NCBI GenBank assembly: GCA_902614655.1
Contig: CACMLX010000002.1
Span: 94,723-158,722 of the forward strand
Length of the DNA stretch: 64,000 nt
Direction: 5' to 3'
Origin: an uncultured Pelagibacteraceae bacterium
GTDB lineage: Bacteria > Pseudomonadota > Alphaproteobacteria > Pelagibacterales > AG-422-B15
The notes beneath the pieces are model-generated. The model was not told where the DNA came from and did no database searches. It was given only the letters and a program-made list of their open reading frames with translations. This document shows positions 59,940-64,000 of this stretch, piece after piece; within the stretch, counting starts at the first letter, position 1, and each line of letters opens with the position of its first letter. A program made the translations under genes and the position numbers.

Positions 59940-60631
59940 TGAGTGAACACATAGTTTCATCTTATGATGAGCAATTAGATTTAATAAATAGTACATTAAT
60001 TAAAATGGGAGGATTGGTTGAAACACAGCTTCACAATTCTCTTGTTGCTTTGGGTGATAAAGATACTGCTTTTGCAGAAGAAATTTTAAGAGATGATAAT
60101 AAAATAGATGCCTTAGAAAAGGAAATTGATGCTTTAACATACAAAGTAATTGCAATGAGGCAACCGCTTGCTAATGATTTAAGAACCGTACTTTCGGCAC
60201 TAAGCATTGCAAACGATCTCGAGAGAATGGGTGATCACGCTACCAATATTGCTAAAAGAGTTGCAAATGTAAAAATAAATATGCCCGACACGCCGGTTTC
60301 AGAAATTGTCAATATGGGTGAGAACGTTCAAAGAATGATAAAAAATGTTTTAGATGCCTTCGTTCAAAAATCAGATACGCTAGCAATTAATGCTTGGGAT
60401 TTAGACGGCGATATTGATGAATTGTATTTATCAATTTACAGGGATCTTCTTAAGACGATGGCAGAAGACCCAGATACAATTACAGGCTGTTCACACTTAT
60501 TGTCGATTGCTAAAAACATAGAGAGAATAGGAGATTATGTTCAAAATATTGCTGAAGACATTCACTTCATTACAACTGGTCAAGCCTTAGAACGTAAGTC
60601 GGAAAAAAGAATTAAGTGGGAAAAGGTGTAA
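59939..60631 (+). CDS. phoU: Phosphate signalling complex protein PhoU
   Basis: SSYDEQLDLINSTLIKMGGLVETQL, RQPLANDLRTVLSALSIANDLERMGDHATNIAKR, NIERIGDYVQNIAEDI. Confidence 0.96.
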   Translation: MSEHIVSSYDEQLDLINSTLIKMGGLVETQLHNSLVALGDKDTAFAEEILRDDNKIDALEKEIDALTYKVIAMRQPLANDLRTVLSALSIANDLERMGDHATNIAKRVANVKINMPDTPVSEIVNMGENVQRMIKNVLDAFVQKSDTLAINAWDLDGDIDELYLSIYRDLLKTMAEDPDTITGCSHLLSIAKNIERIGDYVQNIAEDIHFITTGQALERKSEKRIKWEKV

Positions 60632-61317
60632 TGAAACCTAAAATCCTAGTAATTGAGGATGAAGTCTCAATAGTTGAATTATTAAAATACAATCTCACAG
60701 CTAGTGGATTTGATGTAGACGTATGCTTTGATGGCGATAGCGCATTGGATAGTATATTTGGTGATATTAAATACGATCTCATAATCGTTGACTGGATGCT
60801 CCCAAATATTTCTGGGTTAGAATTGTGTAGACGAGTACGTAAAGATAAAACTACAAAGAACATTCCTTTAATTATGCTCACAGCTAAAGGAGAAGAAGAA
60901 GATAAATTAAGAGCATTTGAAACTGAAATTGATGACTACATAACAAAACCATTTTCAGTCAATGAGTTAGTAGCAAGAATTAAAGCAGTACTTAAACGCT
61001 TAAGACCTATTTTTTATAATGAAGTTCTTACTTATAAGGGAATTCAATTAGATGTTTCAACGCATCGTGTCACCAGGGATAAAACAGAAATAAGTCTTGG
61101 ACCTACGGAATTTAATTTATTGCGTTTTTTAATGGAAAATCAAGGTAAAGTATTTTCAAGACAACAATTATTAGATTATGTATGGACTACAAGTCCATAT
61201 GTCGAGCCTAGAACAGTTGATGTTCATATCAGAAGATTAAGAAAAGCATTAAACGAAGGATTTGAATACGACCCAATTAGAACAATTAGATCTGCTGGAT
61301 ATTCTCTTGGTATATGA
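60631..61317 (+). CDS. phoB: Phosphate regulon response regulator PhoB
   Basis: KPKILVIEDEVSIVELLKYNL, LIIVDWMLPNISGLELCRR, winged helix RTVDVHIRRLRKAL; start refined to 60631. Confidence 0.96.
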   Translation: MKPKILVIEDEVSIVELLKYNLTASGFDVDVCFDGDSALDSIFGDIKYDLIIVDWMLPNISGLELCRRVRKDKTTKNIPLIMLTAKGEEEDKLRAFETEIDDYITKPFSVNELVARIKAVLKRLRPIFYNEVLTYKGIQLDVSTHRVTRDKTEISLGPTEFNLLRFLMENQGKVFSRQQLLDYVWTTSPYVEPRTVDVHIRRLRKALNEGFEYDPIRTIRSAGYSLGI

Positions 61318-61742
61318 GCATTAAAAATGTTTTATATTTATGTACGCAAAATTCAGCCAGAAGCATTATAGCTGAGGCAATTACCAATTATAAATATAGT
61401 GAAAGTCTGAAAGGCTATAGCGCTGGTAGCACACCTTCAGGAATAATAAATCCTAAAACACTCGATTTATTAGATGATATGAAAATACCGACTGAGAAAC
61501 TCTATAGTAAAAGTTGGGACGTATTTGGTGAGCCCAACTCTCCCTCTATGGATTATGTCGTTACTGTGTGTGGAAATGCCGCTAAAGAAACATGTCCGAT
61601 CTGGCCGGGTGCTCCAAAAACATTTCATTTTAATATTGAAGACCCCGTTAAACAGAACTTAAACGAAGTCGATCACAAAAAGTTTTTTAGATCTACATTT
61701 GATTATATTGATCAATTAATAAAAGAAAATTTGCTTAAATAA
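61314..61742 (+). CDS. arsC: Arsenate reductase (LMW-PTP ArsC type)
   Basis: VLYLCTQNSARSIIAEA (CX5R loop), DYVVTVCGNAAKETCPIWPGAPKTFHFNIEDP; ATGA overlap with phoB. Confidence 0.92.
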   Translation: MSIKNVLYLCTQNSARSIIAEAITNYKYSESLKGYSAGSTPSGIINPKTLDLLDDMKIPTEKLYSKSWDVFGEPNSPSMDYVVTVCGNAAKETCPIWPGAPKTFHFNIEDPVKQNLNEVDHKKFFRSTFDYIDQLIKENLLK

Positions 61743-62381
61743 ATGCCTAAAAAAATACTTTCTGAATATCTGGGTACACTCTTACTTGTTTTCTCGGTAG
61801 TAGGATCAGGGATAATGGCCGAAAATCTATCTCCTACAAATGAAGGTGTTGTATTGCTTGCTAATGCAATAGCAACAGGAGCAATGCTTTACGTGATAAT
61901 ATCAATATTTGGTCCTATATCTGGAGCTCATTTTAATCCAGTTGTTACACTTTATTTTAGATTTAAATCAGATATTAATAACGTAACGATGATATTATTT
62001 ATCATTTTTCAACTAGTGGGTGGCACTTCTGGAGTCATTTTAGCAAATTATATTTTTGATGATTTATTTATTGAATTTTCAACTAAAGAAAGAACAGGAA
62101 TTAATATTCATGTCTCTGAAGTGGTTGCAACAATAGGCTTATTAATTACAATTGTGCTCACACTAAAGGCAAAAAGAGATCCAGCAATAGCGGTGGCTTT
62201 ATATATAACTGGGGCTTATTGGTTCACATCTTCAACGTCATTTGCCAATCCAGCTGTCACGATCAGTAGATCATTCACCAACACATTTACCGGTATAGAT
62301 CCACAGCACGTGTTGATGTTTATTTTTATGCAATTAATTGGACTCTTAATTGCATATTTTATTCTTCGATTTTACGATTAA
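61743..62381 (+). CDS. MIP/aquaporin family protein (AqpS-like arsenite channel candidate)
   Basis: EYLGTLLLVFSVVGSGIMAE, GAHFNPVVTLYFR, SFANPAVTISRSFTNTFTGI. Confidence 0.9.
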   Translation: MPKKILSEYLGTLLLVFSVVGSGIMAENLSPTNEGVVLLANAIATGAMLYVIISIFGPISGAHFNPVVTLYFRFKSDINNVTMILFIIFQLVGGTSGVILANYIFDDLFIEFSTKERTGINIHVSEVVATIGLLITIVLTLKAKRDPAIAVALYITGAYWFTSSTSFANPAVTISRSFTNTFTGIDPQHVLMFIFMQLIGLLIAYFILRFYD

Positions 62382-63524
62382 TTATATCGCTTGTCCAGAT
62401 ACCCATACTTTTTTTACTATTGGTAAATTGTTATAAATACTGAAACTAACTAGGTCCGCCTTCATGCCGCACTGTATACTACCTCGGTCTAGAAGCTGTG
62501 TAGCTATTGCTGGGTTTCTTGAAATAGAGGCAATTGCTTTTGGCATATTACCGGACTCTAAACCCCATTTGACAGCTGAAGAAAGTAGGGATGACGGGAT
62601 ATAGTCAGAGCTAAAAATATCAAGGCAATTTTCGTCTATGAGTTCTTGAGCTGAAATATTTCCAGAATGTGACCCACCTCTCATTAAATTTGGCGAACCC
62701 ATGATAATTTTCATGTCTTCTTTTTGCGACTCTTTTGCTGCTTCGATTGTGGTTGGAAATTCTGCTATTGAAACTCCTAGATTTTTTGAACTTAATACAT
62801 CTTCTATAGTAGTGTCATCATGACTCGCAAGAACACATTGAAATCTCATTTGTGCTTCAGATATTTTCTTTATATGTATTTCACTATTTTTTGACTGCAG
62901 TGCTTTTAATTTAGAGAAGTGATTTTCCATTTCTTCATCAGATAGTTGATATTTACCCGCTAAATATTCCTTATATTTATCTGTATTTCTAAATTGTCTT
63001 TGTCCCGGTGTATGGTCCATAATGCTTATCATTTTAACGTTGCTTGATTCATCAAACTCATCAAGTTCACTTGCTAACGTTTCAGATGCGGTTTCTGCAC
63101 GCAAGTGAATATAATGGTCAATTTTAAAAAGTTTATTTTTTTTTAAAGTTGAAATTTGGTCAGCTGTTGCTTTAGCATATTTTTTATATTCACCTTGAAG
63201 GTTCCCTTTTGGTATCGATCCAACTCTAAGTGCATCAAATACCGTGGTTATACCGACGGAAGACAATTCTCTATCATGAGCTAGCAATGCGTTTATAATT
63301 GGCCATTCTACTTTTGGCCTGGGTGTTAAATGTCTTTCGATATTATCTGTATGAAGTTCGATTAAACCAGGAATTAAGAAATCCTTGTTTAAATCGAAAG
63401 CAGAATTTCCTGAATAATTTCCTTTACTTAAATCCTTTATTATACCGTTTGCAATGTAAACATGGCCCATAAAAGATTCGTCCGGACAAACAATATGGGC
63501 ATTTTTTATTACAAATTCATTCAT
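62382..63524 (-). CDS. phnM: Alpha-D-ribose 1-methylphosphonate 5-triphosphate diphosphatase PhnM
   Basis: LIPGLIELHTDNIERHLTPRPKVEWPIINALLAHDRELSSVGITTVFDALRVG, DHTPGQRQF, SHDDTT, GSPNLMRGGSHSGNISAQELI. Confidence 0.95.
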   Translation of the reverse strand: MNEFVIKNAHIVCPDESFMGHVYIANGIIKDLSKGNYSGNSAFDLNKDFLIPGLIELHTDNIERHLTPRPKVEWPIINALLAHDRELSSVGITTVFDALRVGSIPKGNLQGEYKKYAKATADQISTLKKNKLFKIDHYIHLRAETASETLASELDEFDESSNVKMISIMDHTPGQRQFRNTDKYKEYLAGKYQLSDEEMENHFSKLKALQSKNSEIHIKKISEAQMRFQCVLASHDDTTIEDVLSSKNLGVSIAEFPTTIEAAKESQKEDMKIIMGSPNLMRGGSHSGNISAQELIDENCLDIFSSDYIPSSLLSSAVKWGLESGNMPKAIASISRNPAIATQLLDRGSIQCGMKADLVSFSIYNNLPIVKKVWVSGQAI

Positions 63525-63573
63525 ATTTATTTAACAAGATATTACTAATTTATTAGATTATTGTTAAAGTATT

Positions 63574-64000
63574 ATGACTAATTACAAAAGAGTGGCAATT
63601 TACTTTTTGCCTAAAAAAAACTCGAGTTTAGAAAACTTCGGAAAAAACCTTTTAGGTAGAGATATCAATAAAAAGAAAAAAATATCACTAACAAGACGTC
63701 AAAAATATTTTATTAGTAGAGGTTTTACATTCTTTGATGAACTTAAAGACTATTGTGAACAGCCTGCAAAGTATGGGTTTCACGCAACATTAAAGGCACC
63801 ATTTAGACTTAAAAGAAATGTTAAAACAAAAAATTTTTATGATGTTATTAGCCATATAGCAGCACAACATAGTAGATTTAAGATACAAGGTTTAAAAATT
63901 GTTTATAGTAAAAAATTTACTTTCATAACTAGCAGAAAACCAAACAAATTATTAATAAACCTTGAGAATGATCTTGTTAAACATCTAGATACTTTTAGGG
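63574..64000 (+). CDS. DUF1045 / phosphonate-operon 2H phosphoesterase-like protein, truncated by window end
   Basis: MTNYKRVAIYFLPKKNSSLENFGKNLLGRD...CEQPAKYGFHATLKAPFRLK; open to window end; not in ORF track. Confidence 0.82.
   Translation, partial: MTNYKRVAIYFLPKKNSSLENFGKNLLGRDINKKKKISLTRRQKYFISRGFTFFDELKDYCEQPAKYGFHATLKAPFRLKRNVKTKNFYDVISHIAAQHSRFKIQGLKIVYSKKFTFITSRKPNKLLINLENDLVKHLDTFR

Overview
AT-rich 64 kb chromosomal window whose gene content and order suggest a streamlined marine alphaproteobacterium (lineage is inference). It is densely coding. I saw no CRISPR array, transposase, integrase or phage structural genes. One tRNA (Lys-TTT) is clear. Main blocks: (1) prfB 3' end, AsmA-like protein, tyrS, anmK; (2) a cysE-iscR-sufBCDS-sufU-msrB-sufT Fe-S assembly operon; (3) accessory genes, including a run of five small ferredoxin-fold/NTF2-like proteins, msrA, a putative secreted HEXXH protease, diaminopropionate ammonia-lyase, cfa and a desaturase; (4) a catabolic/uptake cluster with an AtuA-family protein, an orphan livF, an acyl-CoA ligase, two tandem substrate-binding proteins, a flavin monooxygenase and an enoyl-CoA hydratase; (5) livHMG about 14 kb away on the other strand; (6) from about 47.3 kb to the end, a near-continuous phosphate-stress island: plcP-agt lipid remodelling, sixA, ppk, ppx, phoR, pstSCAB, phoU, phoB, arsC, aquaporin, phnM and a DUF1045 protein. 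Best follow-up leads are this island (with arsC/aquaporin fused to the pho operon and a PhoR lacking membrane segments), a LivG-like C-terminal coding remnant beside 10-bp-phased repeats at 41.2-41.35 kb, a repeated 4-TM module at 45.7-46.9 kb, unannotated microproteins, and a structured intergenic region at 14.6-14.8 kb.
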